NCBI GenBank assembly: GCA_903933115.1
Contig: CAIZIT010000063.1
Span: 1-64,000 of the forward strand
Reading direction: 5' to 3'
Source: an uncultured Burkholderiales bacterium
GTDB lineage: Bacteria; Pseudomonadota; Gammaproteobacteria; Burkholderiales; Burkholderiaceae_C
DNA length: 64,000 nt
Shown here: positions 28,810-40,135 of the stretch, piece by piece
Numbering within the stretch: position 1 is the first letter of the stretch
How the letters are laid out: each line of letters begins with the position of its first letter
Made by a program: the position numbers and the translations under genes
The notes under the pieces: model-generated
The model's input: the letters and a program-made list of their open reading frames with translations, nothing else
Databases searched by the model: none
What the model was told of the DNA's origin: nothing

Positions 28810-29351
28810 TGAAAAATATTCTTCGCAGTTCTTTGTTGATCGGCCTGCTGGGTGCATCGGCCTTGATGGTTCATGCACAAGAGTTCAGGGTCGGTTTTGT
28901 CAACACCGACCGTATCTTTCGCGAGGCCAATACGGCCAAAGCCGCTCAAGCCAAATTGGAGCAAGAGTTCTCCAAGCGTGAGCGGGAGTTGGTGGACATT
29001 GGAAATGGATTGAAGACCGCATCAGAAAAACTCGAACGCGATGCGCCCACTTTGTCCGAGTCTCAAAGAATCTCTCGTCAAAAGTCCTTGGTCGATCAAG
29101 ACCGTGACTTTCAGAGAAAGCGCCGTGAGTTTCAAGAAGACTTGAATGCGCGCAAAAACGAAGAGTTCCAACAAGTGTTGGAAAAGGCCAATCGCGTGGT
29201 GAGACAAGTTGCCGAGGCGGAGAAGTATGACTTGGTCTTGCAAGAGGCGGTCTACATCAACCCCAAGCACGACATCACCGATAAAGTCATCAAGACCATC
29301 AACGCCAACAGCTCAGCAGCCCCCGCCAGCGGCTCGACCAGCTCCAAATAA
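28809..29351 (+). CDS. skp: Skp/OmpH periplasmic chaperone
   Basis: Skp is a trimeric chaperone that keeps outer-membrane proteins unfolded during transfer to BAM. A signal peptide ([24 protein letters not shown]) precedes [22 protein letters not shown] (beta strand then the first helix) and a long charged coiled region, which is the jellyfish-tentacle pattern. The C-terminal tail is Ser/Ala-rich. It is 180 residues. The ATG overlaps the bamA stop; lpxD follows after seven bases. Confidence 0.93.
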   Translation: MKNILRSSLLIGLLGASALMVHAQEFRVGFVNTDRIFREANTAKAAQAKLEQEFSKRERELVDIGNGLKTASEKLERDAPTLSESQRISRQKSLVDQDRDFQRKRREFQEDLNARKNEEFQQVLEKANRVVRQVAEAEKYDLVLQEAVYINPKHDITDKVIKTINANSSAAPASGSTSSK

Positions 29352-29358
29352 GGCGCTC

Positions 29359-30384
29359 GTGTTGCAGCGATTGGGAGACATCGTTGAGGCCCTGGGTGGA
29401 ACCCTGGTGGGCTCTGCCGATACACAGGTCTCTCGCTTGTCTTCGCTGAATGTGGCCCAAATTGGGTCGCTCAGTTTTTTAAGCCACCCCAAATACGCCT
29501 CTGAACTGAAGACCACCGCTGCATCTGTGGTGATCGTGTCTGAAGAGGGGCGGGTTCATGCAAGAGATGAGCAAGCGCTCATCATCACCCCTCAGCCTTA
29601 TTTGTACTTTGCTCGCCTCACCCAGTGGTGGCGGCGTCAATGGAGGCTCGATCAGGGGTCAGTTGCAGAGCCGCTCATTCACCCCAGTGCTGTGGTGCAT
29701 CCCGAGGCCCGTGTTCACTCGAGCGCTAAGGTAGGGCCTTTTTGTGTGATCGAGAGAGGGGCCACTTTGGGGGAGGGGTCTTGGCTCAAGTCAAGAGTGA
29801 CTTTGTCTGAGGATTGTCATGTGGGGCGTGCTTGTACGCTGCATTCGGGTGTGGTGGTCGGAGCCGATGGATTTGGTTTTGCCAAGGACCCGTCCTTCGA
29901 TACGGGCCTCGCCATGTCGCCAGAGCAAGAGGGTGCTCTTTGGGTGAAGATTGAACAGTTGGGGGGCGTGCGCATTGGTGATGAGGTGGAAATTGGAGCC
30001 AACACCTGCATTGACCGTGGTGCCCTAGAGGACACGGTCATTGGTCACGGGGTCAAATTGGACAACTTGATTCAAATTGCACACAATGTGCAGATCGGGG
30101 ACCACACCGCCATGGCCGCATGTGTGGGGGTGGCTGGAAGCGCCAAAATTGGACGCTTTTGTACCGTGGGGGGCGGCGCCATTGTGCTGGGTCATTTGGA
30201 GCTCGTGGACCATGTGCACATCTCTGCTGCGAGTGTGGTCACCCGCTCCATCTCCAAGCCCGGTCATTACAGCGGCATTTACCCTTTGCAAGACAATGCG
30301 CTGTGGGAAAAAAATGCCGTCACTCTAAAGCAAGCCTTTAAATTAAGAGAGAGAATCATGGCTCTCGAGAAAAATCGTTCATAA
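29359..30384 (+). CDS. lpxD: LpxD, UDP-3-O-(3-hydroxyacyl)glucosamine N-acyltransferase
   Basis: LpxD adds the second hydroxyacyl chain to the UDP-glucosamine precursor of lipid A. The N-terminal uridine-binding domain ([23 protein letters not shown]) is followed by left-handed beta-helix hexapeptide repeats ([19 protein letters not shown] and so on) with the catalytic His in [18 protein letters not shown] 29359 is chosen because TAAGG, which includes the skp stop, stands five bases before it and the product then begins like homologues (341 residues). Confidence 0.94.
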   Translation: MLQRLGDIVEALGGTLVGSADTQVSRLSSLNVAQIGSLSFLSHPKYASELKTTAASVVIVSEEGRVHARDEQALIITPQPYLYFARLTQWWRRQWRLDQGSVAEPLIHPSAVVHPEARVHSSAKVGPFCVIERGATLGEGSWLKSRVTLSEDCHVGRACTLHSGVVVGADGFGFAKDPSFDTGLAMSPEQEGALWVKIEQLGGVRIGDEVEIGANTCIDRGALEDTVIGHGVKLDNLIQIAHNVQIGDHTAMAACVGVAGSAKIGRFCTVGGGAIVLGHLELVDHVHISAASVVTRSISKPGHYSGIYPLQDNALWEKNAVTLKQAFKLRERIMALEKNRS

Positions 30385-30401
30385 GTTATTTTGGAAGACC
30401 A

Positions 30402-30842
30402 ATGGATATCCACCAAATATTAAAGCAGTTGCCCCATCGTTACCCCATTTTGTTGGTGGACCGTGTCTTGGAAATCGAGAAAGGGGTGCGCATCAAGGCC
30501 ATCAAAAACGTCTCGATCAATGAGCCTCACTTTGTGGGCCACTTTCCTCACCACCCCGTGATGCCAGGGGTGTTGATCTTGGAAGCCTTGGCGCAAGCGG
30601 CTGCGTTGCTCGCTTTTGATGCCTTGGGCAGCGCACCCGATGACCAATCCGTTTACTATTTCGCTGGCATCGATGGTGCCCGTTTCAAGAGACCCGTTGA
30701 GCCAGGCGATCAGTTGATTTTGGATGTGGAGCTTGACCGCATGCGTGCTGGGGTCTTCAAGTTCAACGCCAAGGCGTTTGTGGGCGATGAGTTGGCCACT
30801 GAAGCACAATTGATGTGCACGGTCAAAGCGATTTCAAAGTAA
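30402..30842 (+). CDS. fabZ: FabZ, 3-hydroxyacyl-ACP dehydratase
   Basis: FabZ dehydrates 3-hydroxyacyl-ACP in fatty acid elongation and competes with LpxA and LpxD for hydroxyacyl-ACP. The 146-residue hotdog-fold protein shows [13 protein letters not shown] and the catalytic segment [19 protein letters not shown], with the active His and Glu. It sits between lpxD and lpxA as in most proteobacteria. Confidence 0.97.
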   Translation: MDIHQILKQLPHRYPILLVDRVLEIEKGVRIKAIKNVSINEPHFVGHFPHHPVMPGVLILEALAQAAALLAFDALGSAPDDQSVYYFAGIDGARFKRPVEPGDQLILDVELDRMRAGVFKFNAKAFVGDELATEAQLMCTVKAISK

Positions 30843-30909
30843 AAACCAACGCGTTGCTGCGTGCATTGACCTCTTTATCCCTCCTCCCCTCTCTCTTAGA
30901 TCACCGCCC

Positions 30910-31704
30910 ATGAGTCTCATTCACCCCACTGCATTGATTGATCCCAAGGCCGAGCTCGACAGCAGCGTCAGTGTGGGAGCCTATACGTGCATTGGCCCCC
31001 ATGTCAAAATCGATCGAGACACACAAATCGGACCTCATTGTGTGATCGAGGGGCACACCCGCATTGGCGAGAAAAATCAAATCTTTCAATTCAATTCTTT
31101 GGGCGCTGTGCCCCAGGATAAAAAATACGCGGGTGAGCCCACCCGTTTGGAGATTGGTTCGAGAAACACGATTCGTGAATTCTGTACATTCAACATCGGC
31201 ACGGCCAATGACCGTGGTGTCACGAGCATTGGCGACGACAATTGGATCATGGCCTACGTTCACTTGGCCCATGATTGTCAAGTGGGCAACCAAACCATCT
31301 TTGCCAACAACACCCAACTCGCAGGCCATGTTGTGGTTGAGGACTGGGTGATTTTGGGAGGCTTTACGGTGGTGCATCAATTTTGCCGAATCGGCAAGCA
31401 CAGCTTCACGGCCATGAATGCGCTCCTCTTTGCCGATTTGCCTCCTTTCGTGATGGCTCAAGGTCAACCCGCGAGTGCGAGATCCATGAATTTTGAGGGC
31501 TTGAAGCGAAGAGGCTTTGAGGAGAGAAGAATCCATGCGGTCAAGATGATGCACAAATACTTGTACCGAGAGCAGTTGAGTTTGAGCGACGCCATCACAC
31601 AAATTGAGGGTCTCAAGGTGACGCATCCCGAGGCGCTTCAGGATGTGGAGGACATGCTGAACTTCTTAAAGCTCACGCCCCCAAAGCGTGGCATCGTGCG
31701 TTGA
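30910..31704 (+). CDS. lpxA: LpxA, acyl-ACP:UDP-GlcNAc O-acyltransferase
   Basis: LpxA makes the first lipid A step, adding a 3-hydroxyacyl chain to UDP-GlcNAc. It opens with hexapeptide repeats ([20 protein letters not shown]), contains the catalytic-His segment [12 protein letters not shown], and ends in the alpha-helical C-terminal domain with the FEGLKRRGF segment. The length of 264 is normal. It is followed by lpxB, which is frameshifted here. Confidence 0.97.
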   Translation: MSLIHPTALIDPKAELDSSVSVGAYTCIGPHVKIDRDTQIGPHCVIEGHTRIGEKNQIFQFNSLGAVPQDKKYAGEPTRLEIGSRNTIREFCTFNIGTANDRGVTSIGDDNWIMAYVHLAHDCQVGNQTIFANNTQLAGHVVVEDWVILGGFTVVHQFCRIGKHSFTAMNALLFADLPPFVMAQGQPASARSMNFEGLKRRGFEERRIHAVKMMHKYLYREQLSLSDAITQIEGLKVTHPEALQDVEDMLNFLKLTPPKRGIVR

Positions 31705-31819
31705 GCGTTCACTTGGCTGCATTGTTTTTGCTTCTGATTGCTCGAGTCTTGAGGCTGCTTTTTTTAAAAATGGAGCCTTTCTCTCCATTCCCATCACCCT
31801 TGTCCATCACCAGTCCAAG

Positions 31820-33006
31820 ATGCCCATGAAGGATTTGAACTTTGCCATGGTCGCGGGAGAAGTCTCGGGCGACTTGTTGGCCTCTTTGATGATGCGAGGA
31901 CTTCAAGCGCGCTTTGAGCGTGCGAGGTTTTACGGCATCGGGGGCCTCAGATGGACGCGTTGGGCTTTGAGTCTCAGTGGTCTTTTAAAAAGTTGGCCGT
32001 ACGGGGTTATTTTGAAGTGCTCAAACATTACCGCGAAATCGTGGGCATTCGAGAGTCGTTCTTTCAAAATGCACAAAGCGCATTGCCCGATGTCTTCATA
32101 GGTGTGGATGCGCCCGACTTCAATTTGGCGCTGGCCCAACGCTTTAGAGAAAAGGGTGTCTTGAGTGTGCAGTTTGTCTGCCCCTCCATTTGGGCTTGGA
32201 GAGCCCAGCGGGTTTTAAAAATTGCCCAAAGTGTAGACCACGTCCTTTGTCTCTTTCCCTTTGAGCCCGCACTCCTAGAGCGCCACAGCATCTCGGCCAC
32301 CTTTGTCGGGCATCCCTTGGCCCAAGTCATCCCTTTTGAGATCGATGCTCTCAAGGCCAAAAAATCATTGGGCTTGCCCTGCGATGTGCCCTTGGTGGCG
32401 TTGCTGCCTGGCAGTCGTCAAAGCGAGGTGGAGCACATGGCGCGTCGGTTTTTAAGGGCGGCCCAAGAGATGCTCACAGTCAAGCCTGAGGTGCGATTTG
32501 TGTTGCCTACACCCAGTGCCTCTGTCAACCTCATTCAGGGCTTGTTGCGTCAAATGAACATGAGTGCGTACTGCACTCTTTTGGTGGGCCGCTCGCATGA
32601 GTGTTTGGCCGCTTGTGATGTGGCCATGGTGGCCAGTGGAACGGCCACCCTTGAGGCCGCTCTTTTTAAAAAACCCATGGTGATTGCTTACCACATGAAT
32701 GTCTTTTCTTGGCAAATCATCAAACGCCAAAGGCTGCAGCCCTGGGTGGGATTGCCCAATATTTTGTGTGAGGATTTTGTGGTGCCTGAGTTGCTCCAAG
32801 CACATTGCTCGCCAGAGAGTTTGGCCCACGAAACGCTCAAATGGTTCAATCAGCCCCAGCGTGTGCTGCAATTGGTCGAGCGTTTCAAAGCTTTGCACCT
32901 GACCCTGCGCCAAGACACGACCGCTTTGTGTGCCGATGCGATTGAACAATTGCTAGCCCAGAGAATGGATCCAAAAAAGACCGCTCTTCGAGTGGACCCC
33001 TCATGA
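31820..33006 (+). pseudogene. lpxB: lpxB (lipid A disaccharide synthase), split by a one-base frameshift
   Basis: LpxB joins UDP-diacylglucosamine and lipid X into the lipid A disaccharide. The N-terminal 40 residues (MPMKDLNFAMVAGEVSGDLLA... to FYGIGG) are read in the frame of ATG 31820/31826. The rest, MDALGFESQWSFKKLAVRGYFEVLKH-type sequence to the end, continues in the frame starting at 31951. The family reads GIGGPQM across this point. The sequence has ggcatcgggggcctcagatgg, and one extra C after the G run (31940-31946) would restore GIGG-P-QMDALGFES. So this is one missing base in a G5C2 run: a real mutation, slippage, or a sequencing error. Since all other parts are intact and the gene is normally essential for lipid A, a sequence error or a functional slip is plausible. 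The stop overlaps rnhB (ATGA). Confidence 0.88.
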
Positions 33007-33659
33007 AGCACCCATCCGCAGCGCGAACTGCTTGTGCACTTGGAGAGCATGAGCTCCAAGCCCTTTTGGCCAGTGAGATGATCATCGCCGGCGTTGATGA
33101 AGCGGGGCGTGGCCCTTGGGTGGGGCCTGTCGTGGCCGCTGCGGTCATATTGGATCCGTCTTGGCCCATTCACGGTTTGGCCGACTCGAAAAAATTGTCT
33201 GAAAAAAAACGCGAACAATTGGAGTTGGAGATCAAAGCCCATGCATGGTCCTATTGCGTGCAAGAGGCGACGATTGAAGAAATCGATGAGCTCAATATTT
33301 TGAACGCCACGCTTTTGGCCATGCGCCGTGCCGTTTTGGGGCTCTCACGAACCCCTGAAGTCGTTTTGGTCGATGGCAACCGCCCACCGCAGTTGCCCTG
33401 CCGTGTGCACACCTTGGTGGGGGGGGACGATTACGTGCCCTCCATTCAAGCGGCATCGATTTTGGCCAAAGTGCACCGTGACCGTTGGTGCAAAGAGATC
33501 GATCAAGCCTTCCCTGGTTACGGTTTTGCTGCTCACAAAGGCTACGGTACGGCCCAGCATCAACGCGCATTGATCGATTTGGGCGTGACCCCTTGGCACA
33601 GGAAAACTTTCGCACCGGTGGCCAAAATCTTGGGCCAAGTCCCAACGGGGGATGTATGA
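33003..33659 (+). CDS. rnhB: Ribonuclease HII
   Basis: RNase HII nicks DNA 5' of misinserted ribonucleotides and degrades RNA:DNA hybrids. The signature [16 protein letters not shown] carries the first acidic pair and the GRG loop. LVDGNRPPQ and [12 protein letters not shown] supply the remaining motifs. It has 218 residues, with an N-terminal extension of about 26. It overlaps lpxB upstream and the methyltransferase gene downstream by ATGA, so the three are coupled. Confidence 0.96.
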   Translation: MKHPSAARTACALGEHELQALLASEMIIAGVDEAGRGPWVGPVVAAAVILDPSWPIHGLADSKKLSEKKREQLELEIKAHAWSYCVQEATIEEIDELNILNATLLAMRRAVLGLSRTPEVVLVDGNRPPQLPCRVHTLVGGDDYVPSIQAASILAKVHRDRWCKEIDQAFPGYGFAAHKGYGTAQHQRALIDLGVTPWHRKTFAPVAKILGQVPTGDV

Positions 33660-34465
33660 GCTTTGACTCAACCCGTGACGAGCCCACTTGGATCACCTCC
33701 AAGGACAACGCCACCCTCAAAGCGCTGAGGAGAGTGTCCCAAGAGAGCACCCACTACCGACAAACCCAAACGTTTTGGATTGAAGGCGAGCACTTGTGTC
33801 AAGCGGCCTTGGAGAAAGGCGTCAAGGTCAAACGGGCTTTTTTCTCCGCGTCCATTTGGCCAGATGTGGGGGCAAGCTTCAAAGCGGTGGCTGAGCACAA
33901 TTTATGCCTGTCGGATGCTCTGTTTGAGTCCATCAGTGCGCTGGGCTCTGCTGGGTTGATGGGGTTTGAGTGTGAGATGCCTGCCTCAGAGGGGATTGAT
34001 CCCCAGAGCATGACGCTCGTCTTGGACCGACTTCAAGATGCGGGCAATGTGGGGGCGATTCTCAGAACCGCAGCGGCCATGGGTTGCTCGCAAGTCTTGG
34101 CCATCAAGGGCACGGCGGCACTCTGGAGTGGCAAGGTGCTCAGAGCGGGCATGGGCGCACATTTCTCCCTTCGCTTGATCGAAGGTTTACAAGAGTCAGA
34201 TCTGGAGCGGTTGAGGCTGCCCCTTTTGGCCACCAGTTCTCACCAAGGGGCGTATTTGCACGATTTGCTGGCCAAGGGTCAATTGCCGAACCCTTGCGCA
34301 TGGTTGATGGGGCATGAGGGGCAGGGCTTGAGTGCGAGTTTGCTCGCGCGAGCCGATCAACACGTTCGAATCCTTCAAACCCATGGCCAAGAGTCCTTGA
34401 ACGTTGCAGTGGCCGCCTCCATTTGTGTGTACAGCAGCGCTGTCATGGGTCAATTGAACCTGTAG
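33656..34465 (+). CDS. TrmH/SpoU-family RNA 2'-O-methyltransferase
   Basis: It probably methylates a ribose in rRNA or tRNA with SAM. The SPOUT-fold motifs are present: motif 1 [19 protein letters not shown], motif 2 [11 protein letters not shown], motif 3 [13 protein letters not shown]. An N-terminal substrate-binding domain ([13 protein letters not shown]...FWIEGEHL) resembles RlmB/TsnR-like proteins, but the exact target cannot be read from sequence. ATG 33656 overlaps the rnhB stop. It ends the long rpsB-to-rnhB gene run and is followed by a terminator. Confidence 0.9.
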   Translation: MSFDSTRDEPTWITSKDNATLKALRRVSQESTHYRQTQTFWIEGEHLCQAALEKGVKVKRAFFSASIWPDVGASFKAVAEHNLCLSDALFESISALGSAGLMGFECEMPASEGIDPQSMTLVLDRLQDAGNVGAILRTAAAMGCSQVLAIKGTAALWSGKVLRAGMGAHFSLRLIEGLQESDLERLRLPLLATSSHQGAYLHDLLAKGQLPNPCAWLMGHEGQGLSASLLARADQHVRILQTHGQESLNVAVAASICVYSSAVMGQLNL

Positions 34466-34581
34466 AGCTCTTGAGGTTCATATTGGGGCTTGAGGCGAGC
34501 ACACCGACCAGGCGTCTGAGGGGGGAGGGCTTGGGCTGGAGGGGTTCATAGGAGGCTGAATGAGGCCGAACTGGACCAAAC

Positions 34582-34612
34582 TGGGTCCCATAGGGCCCAA
34601 TTTTGCTTTTTC
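34582..34612 (+). terminator. Terminator after the rnhB-methyltransferase unit
   Basis: Stem TGGGTCC/GGGCCCA (one G-T pair) closes on CATA and is followed by ATTTTGCTTTTT. Confidence 0.6.
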
Positions 34613-34747
34613 GTGTAAAACTCCCCCCCCTCAGTCGGAGTTCCAACGCCAGGTGGGTTCAAACAACGGGGTTTCATGTCTGGGGTGAGAGAACTTCAGC
34701 CCAGAAATATAGCTCCACCAGACCCCCAACCCTTGACTCGAGTGCAC

Positions 34748-34753
34748 TATAAT
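34748..34753 (+). promoter_or_regulatory. carA -10 element (TATAAT)
   Basis: A perfect TATAAT lies about 160 bases before carA. A TTGACT only nine bases upstream is too close to be its -35; no canonical -35 is found at 16-18 bp, so the promoter may need an activator or be extended-type. Confidence 0.45.
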
Positions 34754-34913
34754 GGGAGGCTTTTTTAAGCAATCATTACATTACTGTACGCCCCCAAGCT
34801 CAAACAAGTTTAGCCTTCACCAAAGCCAAAAGCACAAGCTTCTAGCACGCATTTGCGAGAGGAAGACCCTTTGTGTGCGCTAAGGGCGTCACCGAACACA
34901 TACGGAGAACCCA

Positions 34914-36086
34914 GTGCTTTTGTCTCTTCAGGGTAAAACCCCACCAGCCATTTTGGCGTTAGCAGACGGCACAGTCTTTGAAGGTCATAGTCTTGGCGCT
35001 TCAGGTCAAACTGTCGGAGAAGTTGTCTTCAACACCTCCATGACCGGCTATCAAGAAATTTTGACCGACCCCAGTTATGCGCACCAATTGGTCACTTTGA
35101 CCTATCCACACATTGGCAACTACGGCATCAACCCTGAAGACTGTGAATCCGACCGCATTCATGCCCAAGGCCTGATCATCAAGGATTTGCCCCAGGAGCC
35201 CTCCAATTTCAGAAGTGCGCAGTCTTTGTCCACTTACCTCAAAAGCGAGGGTAAGCTGGGCATTTGCGGACTCGACACCCGTGCCTTGACCCGAGTTTTG
35301 AGGACCAAGGGTGCTCAAAATGGCGCCATTGTTGCTCTGGAGTTGGGTCAAACCATCACGGCTGAGATCACCCAACGCGCCATCGCCTTGGCCCAGTCGG
35401 CCAAAAGCATGGCAGGGCTCGATTTGGCCCAAGAGGTCACCACCTCCAAGTCCTACACCTTTGAAGAAGGGGAGTGGCAACTCGGACACGGTTACACCAA
35501 GCCCCAAGGTGCCAAGCACAAAGTCGTGGCCTTTGATTTTGGCGTGAAGAAAAACATCCTCAGAATGCTGGTCGAGCGCGGTTGTGAAGTGACCGTGGTG
35601 CCAGCCAAAACACCCCTCCAAGAGGTCTTGGCTTTGAGGCCCGATGGGGTCTTTCTCTCCAACGGCCCCGGCGACCCCGAGCCCTGTGACTACGCCATCG
35701 ACGCGGCCAAAGCCTTGATCGAAATGGGCATCCCCACCTTTGGCATTTGTCTGGGCCACCAAATCATGGCTTTGGCCAGTGGGGCCAAGACCTACAAAAT
35801 GAAATTTGGTCACCATGGTGCGAACCATCCTGTGAAGGACTTGGTGAGTGGTCGGGTTTGCATCACTTCGCAAAACCATGGCTTTGCGGTGGACGCCAAG
35901 GATTTGCCGGCCCATTTGAGGGTGACCCACGTCTCCCTTTTTGACGGTTCACTCCAAGGTTTAGAGAGAACCGATCGCCCCGCATTTTGTTTCCAGGGTC
36001 ATCCCGAGGCCTCCCCTGGACCTCACGACATCGCCTACCTGTTTGATCGCTTCATCCATTTGATGGAGACCACTACCCATGCCTAA
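34914..36086 (+). CDS. carA: Carbamoyl-phosphate synthase small subunit
   Basis: CarA hydrolyses glutamine and channels ammonia to CarB to form carbamoyl phosphate for pyrimidines and arginine. The N-terminal CPSase domain ([18 protein letters not shown]) precedes a class I amidotransferase with the nucleophile Cys in [10 protein letters not shown] and His/Glu in [12 protein letters not shown]. The start is GTG, with GGAG six bases before it. It overlaps carB by eight bases. Confidence 0.97.
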   Translation: MLLSLQGKTPPAILALADGTVFEGHSLGASGQTVGEVVFNTSMTGYQEILTDPSYAHQLVTLTYPHIGNYGINPEDCESDRIHAQGLIIKDLPQEPSNFRSAQSLSTYLKSEGKLGICGLDTRALTRVLRTKGAQNGAIVALELGQTITAEITQRAIALAQSAKSMAGLDLAQEVTTSKSYTFEEGEWQLGHGYTKPQGAKHKVVAFDFGVKKNILRMLVERGCEVTVVPAKTPLQEVLALRPDGVFLSNGPGDPEPCDYAIDAAKALIEMGIPTFGICLGHQIMALASGAKTYKMKFGHHGANHPVKDLVSGRVCITSQNHGFAVDAKDLPAHLRVTHVSLFDGSLQGLERTDRPAFCFQGHPEASPGPHDIAYLFDRFIHLMETTTHA

Positions 36087-39000
36087 AAGACAAGACCTTA
36101 AGAGTATTTTGATCATCGGGGCAGGCCCCATCATTATTGGACAGGCGTGTGAGTTTGATTACTCCGGTGTTCAAGCCTGTAAGGCTTTGAGAGAGGAGGG
36201 CTACAAGGTCATTTTGATCAACAGCAATCCCGCCACCATCATGACGGACCCCGCAACGGCCGATGTCACCTACATTGAACCCATCACTTGGCAAACGGTT
36301 GAGAAGATCATTGCCAAAGAAAAGCCCGATGCGATTTTGCCCACCATGGGTGGGCAAACAGCGCTCAACTGCGCATTGGATTTGTGGCATCACGGCATTT
36401 TGGAAAAATACAATGTCGAGTTGATTGGTGCAACGCCTGAGGCGATTGACAAGGCCGAAGACCGATTGAAGTTCAAAGATGCGATGAGCAAAATTGGATT
36501 GGGTTCTGCAAGATCTGGCATTGCCCACTCGTTGGAAGAGGCTTGGGGCGTGCAAAAGACCGTGGGCTTTCCCGTCGTCATTCGACCCAGTTTCACATTG
36601 GGCGGCACGGGCGGAGGAATTGCTTACAACGCTGAGGAGTTTGAGACCATTTGCAAGCGAGGTCTGGAGGCTTCTCCCACCCGTGAGCTCTTGATTGAAG
36701 AGTCTCTTGTGGGTTGGAAGGAGTTTGAGATGGAGGTGGTTCGCGACAAGGCGGACAACTGCATCATCGTGTGCTCCATTGAGAACTTGGACCCCATGGG
36801 GGTGCATACGGGAGACTCCATCACGGTTGCTCCTGCTCAAACGCTCACCGACAAAGAGTACCAAATCCTCAGAAACGCCTCTTTGGCCGTGTTGAGGGAA
36901 ATTGGGGTCGATACCGGGGGCTCCAATGTACAGTTCTCTATCAACCCCGTTGATGGACGCATGGTGGTCATTGAGATGAACCCCAGGGTGTCTCGCTCCT
37001 CCGCTTTGGCCTCCAAGGCGACGGGTTTTCCGATTGCCAAAGTGGCTGCCAAATTGGCTGTGGGATACACACTCGATGAGTTGAAGAACGACATCACGGG
37101 CGGTCAAACACCGGCCAGCTTTGAGCCAAGCATTGACTATGTGGTCACCAAGATCCCGCGATTCGCTTTTGAGAAGTTCCCTCAAGCCGATTCGCGCTTG
37201 ACCACGCAAATGAAATCTGTGGGCGAAGTCATGGCCATGGGCAGAACCTTCCAAGAGTCCTTCCAAAAGGCCTTGCGTGGGCTCGAAGTGGGTGCAGACG
37301 GCATGAACGAAAAGACCCAAGACCGTGAGGTTTTGGAAAAAGAACTGGGCGCACCCGGACCCGAGAGAATTTGGTATGTGGGGGATGCATTTGCCCTTGG
37401 CATGTCCGTTCAAGAGGTGTTTGACCTCACCAAAATTGATCCTTGGTTCTTGAGACAAATTGAAGACATTGTCAAAATTGAATTGGAACTCGAGCGCTCA
37501 ACGCTTTCTCAAGTCTCAGCACTTGAGTTGAGACAACTCAAGCAAAAGGGTTTTTCTGATCGCCGATTGGCCAAGTTGCTCAAGACCACTGAAGCCCAAG
37601 TGCGCCAAGAGCGTCACATCAAAGGCATTCGACCCGTCTACAAACGGGTCGACACCTGTGCCGCCGAGTTTGAGACCAAGACCGCTTACATGTACTCCAC
37701 CTACGATCAAGAGTGTGAGGCCGCGCCCACCAATGCCAAAAAGGTGATGGTGCTTGGAGGAGGTCCGAATCGAATTGGTCAAGGTATTGAGTTCGATTAC
37801 TGCTGTGTCCATGCGGCCATGGCGCTCAGAGAAGATGGCTACGAGACCATCATGGTCAACTGCAACCCCGAGACCGTCTCGACCGATTACGACACCAGCG
37901 ATCGCTTGTACTTTGAGCCCTTGACGCTTGAGGATGTGCTGGAGATTGTGGACAAAGAAAAGCCCTTTGGCGTGATTGTTCAGTACGGTGGACAAACGCC
38001 CTTGAAGTTGGCCCTGGGTCTAGAGGCGGCCGGAGTGCCCATCATTGGCACCAGCCCCGATATGATCGATGCGGCTGAGGACCGAGAGAGATTCCAAAAA
38101 CTCCTGCAAGAGCTCGGCTTGAGGCAGCCGCCCAACGCCACCGCCAGGACCGAGGCCGAGGCTTTGGAGAGGGCGGAAATATTGGGCTACCCCTTGGTGG
38201 TTCGTCCGAGCTACGTGTTGGGTGGACGTGCCATGGAGATCGTGCACGAGCAGCGAGACCTTGAGCGCTACATGCGTGAGGCGGTGAAGGTGAGCCACGA
38301 CTCGCCCGTGCTCTTGGATCGTTTTTTGAACGATGCGATTGAATGCGATGTGGATTGTTTGAGCGATGGCCAAGTCACCTTCATTGGTGGCGTGATGGAG
38401 CACATCGAGCAAGCCGGCGTTCATAGTGGTGACTCCGCTTGCTCCTTGCCCCCTTACTCCTTGTCTCAAGCCACCATTGACGAGCTCAAGCGCCAAACCA
38501 GTGCCATGGCTCGGGCCTTGAACGTGGTGGGTTTGATGAATGTGCAGTTCGCCATTCAAAAACAAAACGATCAAGATGTGATCTATGTTTTGGAGGTCAA
38601 CCCCAGGGCCTCTAGAACCGTGCCCTATGTCTCAAAAGCCACGGGCATTCAATTGGCCAAGGTGGCCGCTCGTTGCATGGCGGGTCAGAGCTTGGCCTCA
38701 CAAGGTATTTTGAGCGAGGTCAATCCTCCTTACTTCAGCGTCAAAGAGGCGGTCTTTCCCTTTGTCAAGTTCCCAGGTGTGGACACCATTTTGGGCCCAG
38801 AGATGAAGTCAACAGGCGAAGTCATGGGGGTCGGCAAGACCTTTGGTGAGGCGTTTGTGAAGAGTCAAATTGCGGCGGGCACCAAGTTGCCTTCTCCAAA
38901 AGATGCGGTGAAGAAGGTGTTCTTGACGGTTAAAAATGCGGACAAACCTCGTGCGGTGCTGATTGCCAAAGAGTTGGTGGCGATGGGCTTTGAGTTGGTG

Positions 39001-39309
39001 GCCACCAAGGGCACCGCTCAGGCGATCAAAGAGGCGGGTATTGCCGTCACGCTTGTGAACAAGGTCACGGAGGGTCGCCCCCATGTGGTGGACATGATCA
39101 AGAACAACGAAGTGGCACTGGTCATCAACACGGTGGAGGAGAGAAGAAACGCCATAGCCGATTCCAGGCAAATTCGCACGTCAGCGCTTTTGGCCAGAGT
39201 GACCACCTTCACCACGATCGCGGGTGCTCAAGCGGCCGTGCAGGGGATGAAGTACATGGAGAACTTGGATGTTTACTCCATCCAAGAGCTGCACGCTCAG
39301 TTGAGCTGA
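36079..39309 (+). CDS. carB: Carbamoyl-phosphate synthase large subunit
   Basis: CarB carries both ATP-dependent phosphorylation steps and the ammonia tunnel. The 1076 residues contain two homologous ATP-grasp halves, starting with [21 protein letters not shown] and [20 protein letters not shown], and a C-terminal MGS-like allosteric domain from about 945 ([21 protein letters not shown]) that binds UMP and ornithine in other species. Length and motifs are normal. The ATG lies inside the end of carA. Confidence 0.98.
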   Translation: MPKRQDLKSILIIGAGPIIIGQACEFDYSGVQACKALREEGYKVILINSNPATIMTDPATADVTYIEPITWQTVEKIIAKEKPDAILPTMGGQTALNCALDLWHHGILEKYNVELIGATPEAIDKAEDRLKFKDAMSKIGLGSARSGIAHSLEEAWGVQKTVGFPVVIRPSFTLGGTGGGIAYNAEEFETICKRGLEASPTRELLIEESLVGWKEFEMEVVRDKADNCIIVCSIENLDPMGVHTGDSITVAPAQTLTDKEYQILRNASLAVLREIGVDTGGSNVQFSINPVDGRMVVIEMNPRVSRSSALASKATGFPIAKVAAKLAVGYTLDELKNDITGGQTPASFEPSIDYVVTKIPRFAFEKFPQADSRLTTQMKSVGEVMAMGRTFQESFQKALRGLEVGADGMNEKTQDREVLEKELGAPGPERIWYVGDAFALGMSVQEVFDLTKIDPWFLRQIEDIVKIELELERSTLSQVSALELRQLKQKGFSDRRLAKLLKTTEAQVRQERHIKGIRPVYKRVDTCAAEFETKTAYMYSTYDQECEAAPTNAKKVMVLGGGPNRIGQGIEFDYCCVHAAMALREDGYETIMVNCNPETVSTDYDTSDRLYFEPLTLEDVLEIVDKEKPFGVIVQYGGQTPLKLALGLEAAGVPIIGTSPDMIDAAEDRERFQKLLQELGLRQPPNATARTEAEALERAEILGYPLVVRPSYVLGGRAMEIVHEQRDLERYMREAVKVSHDSPVLLDRFLNDAIECDVDCLSDGQVTFIGGVMEHIEQAGVHSGDSACSLPPYSLSQATIDELKRQTSAMARALNVVGLMNVQFAIQKQNDQDVIYVLEVNPRASRTVPYVSKATGIQLAKVAARCMAGQSLASQGILSEVNPPYFSVKEAVFPFVKFPGVDTILGPEMKSTGEVMGVGKTFGEAFVKSQIAAGTKLPSPKDAVKKVFLTVKNADKPRAVLIAKELVAMGFELVATKGTAQAIKEAGIAVTLVNKVTEGRPHVVDMIKNNEVALVINTVEERRNAIADSRQIRTSALLARVTTFTTIAGAQAAVQGMKYMENLDVYSIQELHAQLS

Positions 39310-39505
39310 AGGGGTTCTAAAAGCGTGTCAACTTTGGAGAGGCCCATGAGGGTCTCCTCCCAAGATGAGGGGCTTTTTGGTTCATAATAGGTGCTGACCA
39401 ATGTGGCTGAGGGGGGCTGGATTCATCCGCCCCACAGCTTGCTCCTCAATGGCCCTCATCGCCCCCTAAGGCTGGATGGGATTTGAAGAGATCGATTGTT
39501 TTGAT

Positions 39506-39538
39506 ACCGCTGGAAACACCATTTCTCGGCGGTTTTTT
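39506..39538 (+). terminator. Terminator-like hairpin in the greA leader
   Basis: ACCGC (39506-39510) can pair with GCGGT (39529-39533), followed by a run of six T. It ends 18 bases before the greA ATG, downstream of a likely -10 (CATAAT, 39383-39388). It therefore sits inside the leader and could attenuate greA. The stem is only five pairs. Confidence 0.45.
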
Positions 39539-39556
39539 CTTTAGGATTTGAAGACC

Positions 39557-40033
39557 ATGGCGACGATTCCCATTACCAAAAAGGGAGCAGAAAAGCTCAA
39601 AGAAGAACTCCATCGTTTGAAGACCATTGAGCGTCCTTCTGTGATCAACGCCATTGCGGAGGCAAGGGCACAGGGCGACTTGAGCGAGAACGCTGAATAC
39701 GATGCAGCCAAAGATCGGCAAGGTTTCATCGAAGGCCGAATCCAAGAAATTGAGAGCAAGCTCTCGATGGCTCAAATCATCGACCCTTCAACTGTCGATG
39801 CAGACGGCAAGGTGGTCTTCGGTGCAACCGTGTTGCTCGAAGAGGAGAGCACCTCTGAGGAAGTGAAGTATCAAATTGTGGGTGAAGATGAGGCCGATTT
39901 GAAATTGGGCTTGATCAACATCTCCAGTCCCATCGCAAGAGCGCTGATTGGCAAAGAGGAGGGTGACTTGGCCATTGTCCAAGCGCCTGGTGGCGAGAAG
40001 CGTTATGAAATCGTATCGGTCTCCTACATCTGA
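39557..40033 (+). CDS. greA: Transcription elongation factor GreA
   Basis: GreA enters the secondary channel of backtracked RNA polymerase and stimulates transcript cleavage. The 158 residues begin [18 protein letters not shown]. The coiled-coil tip acidic residues are in [14 protein letters not shown], and the C-terminal FKBP-like domain ends IVSVSYI. ATG 39557 gives the family N-terminus; AGGA lies 10 bases upstream. It follows carB at 247 bases. Confidence 0.97.
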   Translation: MATIPITKKGAEKLKEELHRLKTIERPSVINAIAEARAQGDLSENAEYDAAKDRQGFIEGRIQEIESKLSMAQIIDPSTVDADGKVVFGATVLLEEESTSEEVKYQIVGEDEADLKLGLINISSPIARALIGKEEGDLAIVQAPGGEKRYEIVSVSYI

Positions 40034-40135
40034 TCCTTTCTTGTCCCATCCACAGGCCCCAAGCCTTGAGCGTTTTTGGGTTCGTGGGGCTTTTGGTCTT
40101 TTGGGCTTGAGCCCTTCTCAGAAAATGCCTTACTC

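Larger units (their letters stand above)
34466..34913. other. Non-coding region between the methyltransferase gene and carA
   Basis: The 448 bases hold no convincing gene. They contain a terminator (34582-34612), a purine/C-rich stretch with runs of eight C, the carA -10 element at 34748-34753, and a carA leader of about 155 bases. I could not identify an arginine or pyrimidine operator or a leader peptide. Confidence 0.6.

Noticed and set aside
31820-33006. Programmed frameshifting as the explanation for split lpxB
   Set aside because: The site lacks a classical slippery heptamer with a downstream structure that I can see, and a single lost C in a G/C run is the simpler reading.
36073-37458. 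Long minus-strand open frame (461 codons) opposite carB
   Set aside because: It lies wholly antisense to the strongly conserved carB and has no recognisable motif; it reflects codon bias of carB.
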